NCBI RefSeq assembly: GCF_000338295.1
Contig: NZ_ANMO01000203.1
Location: 1-36,347 of the forward strand
Reading direction: 5' to 3'
DNA length: 36,347 nucleotides
DNA from: Rhodopirellula europaea 6C
GTDB taxonomy: Bacteria; Planctomycetota; Planctomycetia; Pirellulales; Pirellulaceae
Of this stretch, positions 15,401 to 21,343 are shown one piece after another (within the stretch, counting starts at the first letter, position 1; each line of letters starts with the position of its first letter). The position numbers and the translations under genes were made by a program. The notes beneath the pieces were generated by a model, which saw only the letters and a program-made list of their open reading frames with translations, was not told the DNA's origin and did not search any database.

Positions 15401-15556
15401 TTGGTTCTCGCCAATGTTCGGAATCGCGTCAATCGGAACACGGTTGTAGCTGATCCAACCGAAAACCGTGACGCCGATCGTCAGCAAAACGATCAACCAA
15501 GGTTCTTTAACGCAAAAGCGAATGATGCCTCTAAGCATGGCCGTCGAAATCGTCAC
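11930..15556 (-). CDS. cusA: CusA-like heavy-metal RND efflux pump, C-terminus cut off by inversion
   Basis: This is the inner-membrane proton-driven pump of a CusCBA-type system. The N-terminus (native ATG at 15538, MLRGIIRFCVKEPWLIVLL) and motifs such as SVSLLAVPGAESVRGKS, VASIGGYVRQYQIEVDP, AIGTMVDMAIIVSENIYQHL and GIAVDDGVVIATYL are typical of CusA. The current frame ends ...ALPVFGG followed by 13 foreign residues. The proper ending (MAVEIVTLFVVPVVYC..., 47 residues) lies on the other strand at 15537-15680, so the last transmembrane helix is missing and the pump is probably inactive as arranged. The repaired length is 1,236 residues. Three in-frame GGAGTGAA-type insertions occur, near 12.5, 13.8 and 14.2 kb. 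Confidence 0.9.
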   Translation of the reverse strand: MTISTAMLRGIIRFCVKEPWLIVLLTIGVTVFGWISYNRVPIDAIPNIGENQVIVLTPWPGRSPKDIEDQVTYPLSVSLLAVPGAESVRGKSMFGYSFVQVTFKDSVDFYWARSRVSEQLGTAAAQLPGGVVPQLGPDATGLGQVFYYVLVPPKDGMSLADLRSLQDFVIKYDLQAVEGVSEVASIGGYVRQYQIEVDPDKLRFHGIPLDQVVTAIRGSNLDVGAKTVETGGMEFIVRGKGFLGSDGDTEKAIRDIEQAVIMQREGVPVRVRDIAAVQLGPDFRRGALDYNGAEAVGGVVVMRYGENPRAVIERVKEKITQIEPSLEGVTIKGIYDRTGLIDETVATLSTALRDEILITAVVILLFLLHIRSSFIVAVTLPIAVLLSFIAMNVFGVGANIMSLAGIAIAIGTMVDMAIIVSENIYQHLAEWESGGGSEGVGSEGGGSTVLATPDSPTPDSPTPNSQLPRSRSDVIYDAAVEVAPAVLTAVTTTIVSFLPVFFLTGRDYKLFAPLAMTKTFAISAALIAAVTIVPTLCQLLLRSANYRKQTALIAAIAGAALFGLTAFFVWGHQLVDYLHSFSPNSPSPPLLDHRLSLGLVTVVSAAVGFGLAWMLTRERVRPTDENIVSRSIVWVYRPTLSLFLRHKFAFWLLPSFIVLMGLGGWFGLPFVVAPFERVVQKLGVRPNELPGYVDLKHTFTGLQTDDWIALDEGSWFYMPTLYPAASFSQSMQMLQTQDVLIGQIPEVKDVLGKIGRIDSALDPAPAAMVETYVMLRPREQWRPGVTARDVWDEINRVATLPGVTPASPLQPIEGRVVMLQSGIKAPMAIRIYGDDLQTLADAAMQVSEHLKQSPYVNSGTVNPDIVLGKPYIEFTVDREAASRYGMSAQMVNQVIETALGGMNLINTVEGRERYPVRLRYNRDLRERVEQLDRLPVVTHSGAVVPLGELAKLETTWGPGAINSENARLIAHVSFSSNGAAGDLETIAAIEEELRLAQLGAGSEGVGSEGVGSEGGLTPKSFSSNSSTPSLNLPPGYSLEAVGSFRNQIEANNRLMWLVPLVIVINLLVIYLQFRHVPITLAVFAGIPVAFGGGMILLAIYGAEMNTAIWVGFIALFGIAVDDGVVIATYLDQVFTRRRLNTVADIRAATIDAGVRRIRPCLMTTATTLVALVPVLMATGRGADVARAMALPVFGGIASLRGGSRGGGS
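12468..12565. repeat. In-frame repeat insertion in cusA (copy R4)
   Basis: AGTGAAGGAGTGGAGGAGTT is followed, after a 25-bp centre, by inverted blocks CTCCTTCACTCCCAACTCC in tandem. In cusA it encodes a low-complexity GVGSEG/SSNSSTPSLN loop just before the conserved LPPGYSLE motif in the periplasmic region. It keeps the frame and has no stop. Confidence 0.9.
13783..13827. repeat. In-frame repeat insertion in cusA (copy R5)
   Basis: AAGGAGTGGGGGAGATGGGG, GAGTTGGGAG and AGAAGGAGTGAAGG follow each other. In cusA it encodes LHSFSPNSPSPPLLDH between two hydrophobic segments. It is the shortest copy and has only one arm orientation. Confidence 0.85.
14152..14270. repeat. In-frame repeat insertion in cusA (copy R6)
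   Basis: GGGAGTTGGGAGTAGGGGAG and two GTCGGGAGTAGGGGA-type units are followed, after a short centre (CAAGGACCG), by inverted CTCCTTCACTCCCAACTCC blocks. In cusA it encodes a Gly/Ser/Pro/Asp-rich stretch (ESGGGSEGVGSEGGGST, then TPDSPTPDSPTPNSQLP) inserted after the conserved ENIYQHLAEW helix, in the cytoplasmic loop. Confidence 0.9.
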
Positions 15557-15680
15557 TCTGTTTGTGGTGCCCGTCGTCTACTGCGGCTTCAAAGAGTTCA
15601 AGATGAATTTCGGCTTAGCAGACCACCACTGGGCGGGCATCGAAGACACGCCGCGGGAGGAGCTCCCTCATGCAGCGTAA
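15537..15680 (+). pseudogene. Detached C-terminus of CusA (47 codons)
   Basis: From ATG 15537 this frame reads MAVEIVTLFVVPVVYCGFKE and continues to FKMNFGLADHHWAG, ending at TAA. This is the conserved last transmembrane helix and cytosolic tail of CusA-type pumps, which the cusA frame on the opposite strand lacks. It overlaps the native cusA ATG (15538-15536) on the complementary strand, as expected if the two halves meet at the inner inversion breakpoint. As it stands it has no promoter or SD of its own and is read in the opposite direction to the rest of cusA. Confidence 0.9.
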
Positions 15681-15741
15681 TCCATTGAATCAAATTCGTA
15701 TTCCTGGCACGCGACGGACGTGTGCCAAATCTTTCTGCTTC

Positions 15742-15809
15742 AGGAGAGCAAGAATGAACGCAACTACCCTTCCATTGCCGGCCCATCAAGCGCTGGCGGT
15801 ACTGCTAGC
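15742..15809 (+). pseudogene. Orphan start: SD, ATG and signal-peptide half of the triple-TRASH protein
   Basis: AGGAG (15742-15746) precedes ATG 15754 by 7 nt. The frame reads MNATTLPLPAHQALAVLLA, a hydrophobic signal-peptide core, and then runs antisense into cusB. It lies 74 nt after the CusA C-terminal stop, where the next operon gene would be expected. Joined to 10826 it completes the triple-TRASH protein signal peptide in frame (LAVLLA-LAILPTTLFAQQ), with a cleavage site near LFA-QQ. Confidence 0.82.
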
Positions 15810-17357
15810 GTTCCCGGCGAGTTGCATCTGCGAATCAATCAGGAAGTTGCCATTCGTTGCAACCGTTTCGCCCGACGACATGCCTTCCAAGATGACCGCC
15901 CGATCGTCCGTCATCGGTCCCACCGTCACTCGGCGAATTTCAAAACGACCAGGATCCGTTTCGACATACACGACGCTGTTCTCACCCGTCATCAACACGG
16001 CATCGCGAGGAACCGTGACAACTTGCTGTTTCGGCAATGGCTCGCTGGCGTAACCGAGTTTTGACGTGGGAATCAAATCCATGCCACAGATAGGGCAATC
16101 GCCCGGTTGCTCGCGGATTACCTGCGGGTGCATTGGGCTGATGTACTTTCCTGCGAGCGCCGGATCGTAGATTCGATCTTGGCGAATGGCTGGAACGTAG
16201 ACGCGTGCGGTCGCGTAGTCGCCCGGCTTTAACTTCGCATCCGGGTTCAGCATTTCGACCCGAATTTGAACGGTGCGGGTCTTGGAATTCACGGTCGGGT
16301 CGATGAAGGCAACCCGCCCGGTGAAGACTTCGCCGGGCAACGATGAGACTTCCGCTTCAACCTGTTGTCCGAAACGAATGCGAGCGGCATCGTCCGGAAA
16401 TAGATCGAGCATCAACCACACGGTCGACAGATCGGCGATGCGATAAATCTTGTCGCCCGTCTTGATGTAGTCACCTTCAACGGCGTGCTTCTCGATCACG
16501 GTGCCCTTGATCGGCGAGCGCACACGAATCCGGCTTTCAGCTTTCCCGCGTGAACGAAGCTCGGCGACTTGGTCCTCGGTAAAACCAAGCTCGATCAGCT
16601 TTTGTTTCGAGAGTTCACCCATGTTGGACGAACCACCCAATCGTTTCAGTTCGCTGCCTTGCACAGCGGTCAAGTATTCAACTTGGGCCGAATACAAGTC
16701 GGGACTGTAGATCAACGCGAGGTCATCGTTCTCTTCAACGGGCACACCGACATAGTTGGCGTAGAGCTTTTCGATGCGACCACCGACGTAGGCGGAGATC
16801 GTTGCCAACTTGCTCTCGTCATAGTCGACGGATCCGATGGTGCGAATGGTTTGCGAGACGGGACCAAGTTCGGCGGTTGCGGTTTGAATTCCAATCAAGC
16901 GACGAGCGGCCGGTTCGATCGTCACTGACATTCCATCACCGCCACCACCGCCGGTTGCTTTGACCAACTCCATTGCGCAAACCGGACAACGTCCCGGTTC
17001 ACTCGATGGCGGAGTACACATCATCGGACAGATATAGCGGTCATCCCCGGCGTTGGTGTTCGCGACAGAGGGCTTCGCCGAGTCAGCAACCGGCACCAAC
17101 TTCATCGCACAAATCGGGCAATTCCCCGGCTCGTCCTGCCGAATCTGCGGATGCATTGGACACGTATAAATCGTTTCTCCATTGTTGGAACCGGCATCGT
17201 CGCTTGTCGCGGCCATATCGCCGTTGCGAATCCAGCCCTGCCTCTGGGCCAAGCCAACAAGTGCAATGCCCAACACGAACACAGCCAACAAGACACCGGC
17301 ATGCGTAGCCGTCCGGCCAAGCCATTGAAGGCCGTTTAGCTTTGAGCGAATGTCCAT
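15786..17357 (-). CDS. cusB: CusB-like RND periplasmic adaptor with three heavy-metal-binding domains, C-terminus detached
   Basis: This is a membrane-fusion adaptor linking CusA to the outer-membrane channel. A membrane anchor lies at about residues 20-37. Two heavy-metal-binding motifs follow: YTCPMHPQIRQDEPGNCPIC (64-83, then AMKLVPV) and YICPMMCTPPSSEPGRCPVC (108-127). Barrel-sandwich and beta-barrel adaptor sequence follows (YVGGRIEKLYANYVGVPV, VEGDYIKTGDKIYRI). A third metal motif sits at 405-431, but its first Cys is Ser (YISPMHP). After QLAGN (residue 512) seven foreign residues and a stop replace the expected PSLMDP continuation, which lies at 10827 on the plus strand. The gene follows the metal lipoprotein and a long GGAGTGAA array. 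The truncated form keeps all adaptor domains and might still work. Confidence 0.92.
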   Translation of the reverse strand: MDIRSKLNGLQWLGRTATHAGVLLAVFVLGIALVGLAQRQGWIRNGDMAATSDDAGSNNGETIYTCPMHPQIRQDEPGNCPICAMKLVPVADSAKPSVANTNAGDDRYICPMMCTPPSSEPGRCPVCAMELVKATGGGGGDGMSVTIEPAARRLIGIQTATAELGPVSQTIRTIGSVDYDESKLATISAYVGGRIEKLYANYVGVPVEENDDLALIYSPDLYSAQVEYLTAVQGSELKRLGGSSNMGELSKQKLIELGFTEDQVAELRSRGKAESRIRVRSPIKGTVIEKHAVEGDYIKTGDKIYRIADLSTVWLMLDLFPDDAARIRFGQQVEAEVSSLPGEVFTGRVAFIDPTVNSKTRTVQIRVEMLNPDAKLKPGDYATARVYVPAIRQDRIYDPALAGKYISPMHPQVIREQPGDCPICGMDLIPTSKLGYASEPLPKQQVVTVPRDAVLMTGENSVVYVETDPGRFEIRRVTVGPMTDDRAVILEGMSSGETVATNGNFLIDSQMQLAGNASSTASA

Positions 17358-17365
17358 GATTTGAA

Positions 17366-17532
17366 GATGGGGAGTGAAGGAGTGAAGGAGTGAAGGAGTG
17401 AAGGAGTGAAGGAGTGAAGGAGTGAAGGAGTGTGGGAGTCTGGGAGTCTGGGAGACGGGGAGAAACGCTACTCGCAGACTCCCCTTCTCCTTGACTCCCT
17501 AACTCCCCTTCTCTTTCACTCCTTCACTTCCT
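17366..17532. repeat. GGAGTGAA octamer array with inverted arm upstream of cusB (copy R7)
   Basis: GGAGTGAA is repeated eight times in perfect tandem from 17371 to about 17434 (last unit altered), then TGGGAGTC units, GGGGAGAAACGCTACTCGC as the centre, and TC-rich inverted blocks (GACTCCCCTTCTCC, TTTCACTCCTTCACTTCCTC). The array fills the space between the lipoprotein stop (17516) and the cusB ATG (17357), and its last bases overlap the lipoprotein's codons. The central part resembles that of copy R1. Confidence 0.95.
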
Positions 17533-17809
17533 CAAACTTCTCCGCCTTCTCTTCGTCGCTCAACGCAGCCCACTTTTCCGGGCAGCCTTCGCAGCAGAAT
17601 CCGATCGTTTTGCCGTCGTATTCGGCCGTCAGTTCTTCGGTCGGCTCGCCGCCCATGATGGGGCATTCGGAATTGGCAAAGCTCATCGGCGTCGCCTCAA
17701 CTGGTGCCGTCACCGACGGTGCCGTTGTGGTCTGGTCCGTTTCACCACAACCGGTAATGGTTGCGGTAAGAAGCAGCATCAGAGCTGCAGGAATTGCATG
17801 ATGGCGCAT
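17516..17809 (-). CDS. Small metal-binding lipoprotein with TRASH/YHS-like domain
   Basis: The 97-residue protein has a lipoprotein signal with lipobox TITGC (Cys21) and a Thr/Pro-rich linker. Then comes a single TRASH-like domain with CPIMGGEP and, after a short beta hairpin (AEYDGKTIGF), the cluster FCCEGCPEKW. The Cys arrangement is the same as in the triple-domain protein of this locus. It is expected to be anchored at the outer or inner membrane and to bind Cu(I) or another soft metal in the periplasm, perhaps handing it to CusB. It lies between the Cys-rich secreted protein and cusB. The end of the gene runs into the R7 repeat. Confidence 0.85.
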   Translation of the reverse strand: MRHHAIPAALMLLLTATITGCGETDQTTTAPSVTAPVEATPMSFANSECPIMGGEPTEELTAEYDGKTIGFCCEGCPEKWAALSDEEKAEKFEEVKE

Positions 17810-17911
17810 GGAAGTTCTCTCTGTAGGACGACGGAAACAGTTCCGTCAGAAGGTATGGTGGATCGTTGATGATTCGTTTTGGTGAGCGCGCACGCTCCCC
17901 AACGATCTTCG

Positions 17912-18397
17912 CTAGATCCGCCAAACACAGAGAAAACGCTGAGAGAAATCAGCTCGACTTCCGAAAGAATCGTCGATGACTTGAGGCCGATCGAACGCCA
18001 GGGGCGTTTCGTCCAGAACAACAAAGTCCAGCATCGAAAGACGATTCACGAGCTCGCGAACGATTTGCTCGCGGTGATCCGTTCGGTCCATCGGTGGCGT
18101 GGATACACCGCAAGTGCATTGCGACACCGTCGGATGAGCCCCCGCTGGCACCAGAACTTCGATGCTCTTTTCGGGTTGCTGCTCTTGCTCCTCGGTGGGC
18201 TTTGTTTCATGCGTGCAGCAACAGCAGCGATCGCTCGCTGATTGCACCTCACAGCAACCACAACCCGGACACTTCTGCGTTTGCTCGCAAACCTTGTCCG
18301 CACAGTCGCCAGACATCGCCAGCGCAGCCATCGGCTGAATCGTCGTGCTGACGATCAGGCAAGCTGTAACGGCAATGTGGATTGTTGCGAGATTCAT
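17912..18397 (-). CDS. Cys-rich secreted protein, first gene of the copper operon
   Basis: The 161-residue protein has an N-terminal signal peptide (hydrophobic residues 8-20, possible cleavage after AALA). A very Cys-rich segment follows: CADKVCEQTQKCPGCGCCE and, a few residues later, RCCCCTH, with two more Cys in QCTCGV. The C-terminal 60 residues are ordinary and probably helical. Twelve or more cysteines in a small exported domain suggest metal chelation in the periplasm, like a metallothionein-type sponge, but I do not know a named family. The start is 21 bp from a palindrome resembling a CsoR operator. The gene overlaps no other convincing frame if cusC starts at 18509. Confidence 0.75.
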   Translation of the reverse strand: MNLATIHIAVTACLIVSTTIQPMAALAMSGDCADKVCEQTQKCPGCGCCEVQSASDRCCCCTHETKPTEEQEQQPEKSIEVLVPAGAHPTVSQCTCGVSTPPMDRTDHREQIVRELVNRLSMLDFVVLDETPLAFDRPQVIDDSFGSRADFSQRFLCVWRI

Positions 18398-18417
18398 TCG
18401 GAACGACCGGAGGAAAC

Positions 18418-18434
18418 ATACCCTAATAAGGTAT
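18418..18434. promoter_or_regulatory. Candidate CsoR operator between the divergent copper genes
   Basis: ATACCCTAATAAGGTAT is an imperfect palindrome with perfect ATACC/GGTAT arms. It resembles the TACCC...GGGTA type of CsoR operators known in other bacteria. It lies between the start of the Cys-rich gene (18397, minus) and cusC (18509, plus), and a CsoR of the Cu(I) type is encoded in the same locus. Binding here would repress both directions. Confidence 0.5.
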
Positions 18435-18508
18435 CTGCATTATCGCTGGGTGCCGAAAAGAGTGCAAGAGGAAACATCGTTACCAACGGAATCTTGGGTG
18501 CAACACGA

Positions 18509-20125
18509 ATGGGCCAGCATCGAGCAACAGCAGCGGAACTGATCCGGCGCAACAACCGAAAGTTGCTGGTCGTCCTGTTGCTCACACTGCCTGGGTGCCG
18601 AACGGCACGCGAATCCATTGTTTCCAAACCCGCCCTGCCGACGCCGAACTCATATGCTTCGATCGAGTCCCGCGATAAAGGCGACATCATTCAGGAGACT
18701 TCGGGGCATGGTCAGGGCGTCGAGAAAACTACCGATACAATGCTGGTGGGATTCCGAACCCATCAGGATGATTCCGAATTGGATGATCAGGACGCAGTCG
18801 TGTCATCTGAGCAAAGCAACAATGATGACATCGAGTTTCTAAACGACGGCGAGCGTCCGGACGTAGCGACGGAAAACACCTTCGCAGGTTTTTTGGATGG
18901 CGTCGAAGTCGAATCAACCGAGCCGGGAACTCCCGTGACGCTCGACGAACTGATCGCCACGGCCGTTGCATCTCATCCGTCAATTGCCGCTGCTCGACAA
19001 AAGGTCGCCGCCGCATCGCATCGCATTCCGCAAGCCACCTCGCTCGAAGATCCCGTCGTGGGCAACACGTTCTGGCCCATTCATGACCAAGCCCTTCAAA
19101 CGGCGGGCGGACGCATCGGTCACCAGTTCTCACTCAGCCAAAAGGTTCCCTGGCCGGAGAAGCTAGACGCTCGTGGGCAGGTCGCATACCGCGAAGTCCA
19201 AGTTGCTCGCGCAGAAGTCGCGCGACGGCAAATCGAAATCACCGAAGCCGTACGCTTGGCTTACTACGAACTTTGGCTCGCCGCCGAATTGTTGCGGATC
19301 GTCGATGACAAAACCGAGATCGTCGAAGACCTCATCGCGGTATCCGAAGCCCGCTACCGAACCGGTGGAAGTCAACAGGATGTGCTTCGTGCGGAACTCG
19401 AAGGTGATCGTCTGGCCGAACAACTGATTGCTCTACGCCGACAACGCGAACAAGCCCGAGCTGACCTTGGTGCCCTCGTTCGGATGCCGATGAACTACAT
19501 GCCTGTGGCGGCCGATGAACTCGATGTCGATGAAGTGGCACCGCAACTCGAACAACTTGTCGCCCAAGCGGAGCAATGCAATCCAACGCTGCAAGGACTC
19601 GCCGCCGAAATCGCTCGCGACCGAGCCAAAGAGTCCCTCGCCTGTTTGCAGCAGTACCCCGACTTTCAACTTGGTCTTGGTTACTCGATTGTCAGCGACG
19701 ATCACAACGTCCTCAGCCCCGTTGCGAATGGCCACGACAACATCAACTTCTCGATCGGCGTGACGCTTCCGATTTGGCGGGACAAGATCAACGCGGGCAT
19801 CAGTGAAGCAGCCCACGACCGCAGCAGCGCGACGCTACGCCGAGAAGCTGAACGCGACCGTCTGCGTGGAACGCTCCGCCGCCAAGTCGCCGCCGCCTAC
19901 GCCGCGATCGAACAACTTGAACTGTTGCGTACACGACTGATTCCACGGACCGAACAAACACTCACGATCAGCACGGCCGACTATCAGAACGAGAAAGCCG
20001 ACTTCACCGACCTCGTCGCCACCTACCGCGAATTGCTCGCCCTGCAAGTCCAAGTGGCCCGCACCAAAGCCACCATTGCCAGCACCCTCGCTCAAATCGA
20101 ACGAACCGTCGGCTGCCCATACTGA
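18509..20125 (+). CDS. cusC: TolC-family outer-membrane efflux lipoprotein (CusC-like)
   Basis: This is the outer-membrane channel of the Cus-type pump. The frame is open from 18242, but that part is antisense to the Cys-rich gene. ATG 18509 gives a lipoprotein signal with basic residues (RRNNRK), a Leu/Val core and lipobox LTLPGC (Cys30). An acidic linker of about 120 residues is unusual in length. The OEP domain follows from TLDELIATAVASHPSIAAAR, with a QKVPWPEKLDARG segment, a second repeat near VAQAEQCNPTLQGLAAEI, and the typical end LIPRTEQTLTISTADYQNEK...LLALQVQ. It is transcribed divergently from the cusB operon across the CsoR-like site. Together CusC, CusB and CusA would span both membranes. 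Confidence 0.88.
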   Translation: MGQHRATAAELIRRNNRKLLVVLLLTLPGCRTARESIVSKPALPTPNSYASIESRDKGDIIQETSGHGQGVEKTTDTMLVGFRTHQDDSELDDQDAVVSSEQSNNDDIEFLNDGERPDVATENTFAGFLDGVEVESTEPGTPVTLDELIATAVASHPSIAAARQKVAAASHRIPQATSLEDPVVGNTFWPIHDQALQTAGGRIGHQFSLSQKVPWPEKLDARGQVAYREVQVARAEVARRQIEITEAVRLAYYELWLAAELLRIVDDKTEIVEDLIAVSEARYRTGGSQQDVLRAELEGDRLAEQLIALRRQREQARADLGALVRMPMNYMPVAADELDVDEVAPQLEQLVAQAEQCNPTLQGLAAEIARDRAKESLACLQQYPDFQLGLGYSIVSDDHNVLSPVANGHDNINFSIGVTLPIWRDKINAGISEAAHDRSSATLRREAERDRLRGTLRRQVAAAYAAIEQLELLRTRLIPRTEQTLTISTADYQNEKADFTDLVATYRELLALQVQVARTKATIASTLAQIERTVGCPY

Positions 20126-20869
20126 ACGACCAACCAGAGCGTCTGAGCCTGTTCAATACAAACTCTGCCCACGATGCAATAGAAGCAACCACTTCCGCAT
20201 TCAATAGCAGGCTCCACCTCTGGCTAAGTCATCCGCGTTGTCAACCGGCAAACGAAGACCCAACGATTGGTTCTGCGATACGACAGAATGCATCTGCAAC
20301 CCTCATCTGCCTGGTCGTGGTGCATCGTGGGTGAAACAATTTCGGTGATTGAAGCCCAACACAGCCTTCGCCCACTTCCGACGAACGGTTCGCGTAGGAG
20401 CGGAATCGAACGAAGTACCAACAGCAACGCCTGAGCAAACCAGCGAAACTGCTCGACAGGATATGCAGACCAAGCGTGACAAGGTTGGCTGACAACGAAA
20501 TCAGCTGGAAGCGGTTCAAACTCTCGCTCGCACAGGCAAAGCATACGTCCCTTGGCCGAGAGAACACTGGATTGACCGCTCGTTAATCCAGCCCCGGCGA
20601 CAAGGGACCCCAAACGCAAATTCGCGACTTGGTGTTGATGCAAACGCTCAACTCCCAGGGCGAATTCGGCCCTGCAGCGGAGGAGGCGGTTCTTCCAACT
20701 AAAGAGGTGATCGGCGATCGGGGCACGCAAAAGTTTGAGCGTCGTCGCGAAAGCAGGTCTACAATCGATTGGGCGGGCGGAGGTACGTCAGAGATTCGCC
20801 AAGGTGTGTCCATGACCATCACTGACAGAAATAGACTTCGCGAGCTCGATACAGTAAGGAACACATAAA
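20126..20869. other. 744-bp stretch without a supportable gene
   Basis: Frames are open on the minus strand (20224-20730, 20583-20864), but their translations show no family motif, signal peptide or sensible start and they overlap each other. The stretch may contain decayed gene fragments. No repeat of the GGAGTGAA family, no IS end and no clear terminator after cusC is visible. Confidence 0.4.
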
Positions 20870-21343
20870 ATGAAGAATCTCCATTGGCTTTCCGCCCTGC
20901 TTCTTACCTGCTTGGTTTCGACGCCGGTGTTTGCCGAGCGGGCTTGGCAGGGATCGATCCATTTGATGGACGCTAACATTCTCTTCCATTTTGATGGATA
21001 TGGTTACGGCGATTGGCACACGATCGGTGGCCTCCGTTTCCCTGGCAATCGTTTAAGGGCACCAAGAAGAAACCTGGTGGACTTTCGCCTACTCCCCAGC
21101 AAAGAGGATCCCTTACGCACATCGATCAAAGCCCGCGTTGAAATCAAGATCGACGGCTACGAGGCCGCGTTCGACCGACTCGACTTCACACGTTCGAGTC
21201 GACACGCGGATTGGAGAATCGACCCGAGATTTATCCAACGCTTGAAAACAGAAGAAGCAGCAAAGCAGAGCACACAATCAGATCCGAAGGCAGCGATCCC
21301 TGTGTCCCGCCAACACGGAGGAAGCTTAGAAAAAGATGATTAG
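20870..21343 (+). CDS. Secreted hypothetical protein
   Basis: The 157-residue product starts with a good Sec signal peptide (MKNLHWLSALLLTCLVSTPVFA, here described by its ends MKN and VFA; cleavage after residue 22). The mature part is rich in Trp, Tyr, Arg and Asp (FHFDGYGYGDWHTIGG), with a beta-type pattern in residues 60-110 and a polar tail. No family is recognised. The stop overlaps the following FAD-oxidase gene by 8 nt, so they are probably co-transcribed and may act in the same process. The AAGG/ACAC context before ATG gives only a weak SD. Confidence 0.6.
   Translation: MKNLHWLSALLLTCLVSTPVFAERAWQGSIHLMDANILFHFDGYGYGDWHTIGGLRFPGNRLRAPRRNLVDFRLLPSKEDPLRTSIKARVEIKIDGYEAAFDRLDFTRSSRHADWRIDPRFIQRLKTEEAAKQSTQSDPKAAIPVSRQHGGSLEKDD

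Larger units (their letters stand above)
11970..15538. other. Inferred inner inverted segment (about 3.57 kb) with ATGC/GCAT ends
   Basis: The segment holds nearly all of cusA. The ends are ATGC (11970-11973) and its inverse GCAT (15535-15538). Reversal yields GGTGGCATGGCCGTCGAA (residues GGMAVE), restoring the conserved CusA C-terminus. At the other end it yields CGGAGCGAAGCGATGCTTAG, giving cusA a GGAG Shine-Dalgarno 7 nt before ATG and giving the four-helix gene a TAG stop overlapping that start. The crossover can lie anywhere in the 4-bp microhomology. Confidence 0.88.
10827..15809. other. Inferred outer inverted segment (4,983 bp)
   Basis: Reversing this segment repairs two genes at once. 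The CusB N-terminal part ends at AAC (Asn, 15812-15810) and continues in frame with CCT TCG CTG (10827), giving QLAGN-PSLMDPS. The orphan signal peptide (15754-15809) continues in frame with 10826 downward, giving LAVLLA-LAILPTTLFAQQ. The breakpoint is ambiguous by about 1 bp, which changes no residue. No long inverted repeat lies exactly at the ends. The segment contains the CusB C-terminus, the four-helix gene and cusA. Confidence 0.85.

Noticed and set aside
10827-15809. Classical site-specific invertase system (Hin/Xer/shufflon type)
   Set aside because: No recombinase gene is in the window and no matching inverted recombination sites longer than 4 bp lie at the breakpoints.
17366-17532. 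CRISPR array
   Set aside because: The units are 8 bp with no spacers and no cas genes are present.
20224-20730. Minus-strand frame of 168 codons after cusC
   Set aside because: There is no start context, motif or family resemblance; kept only as an unassigned stretch.
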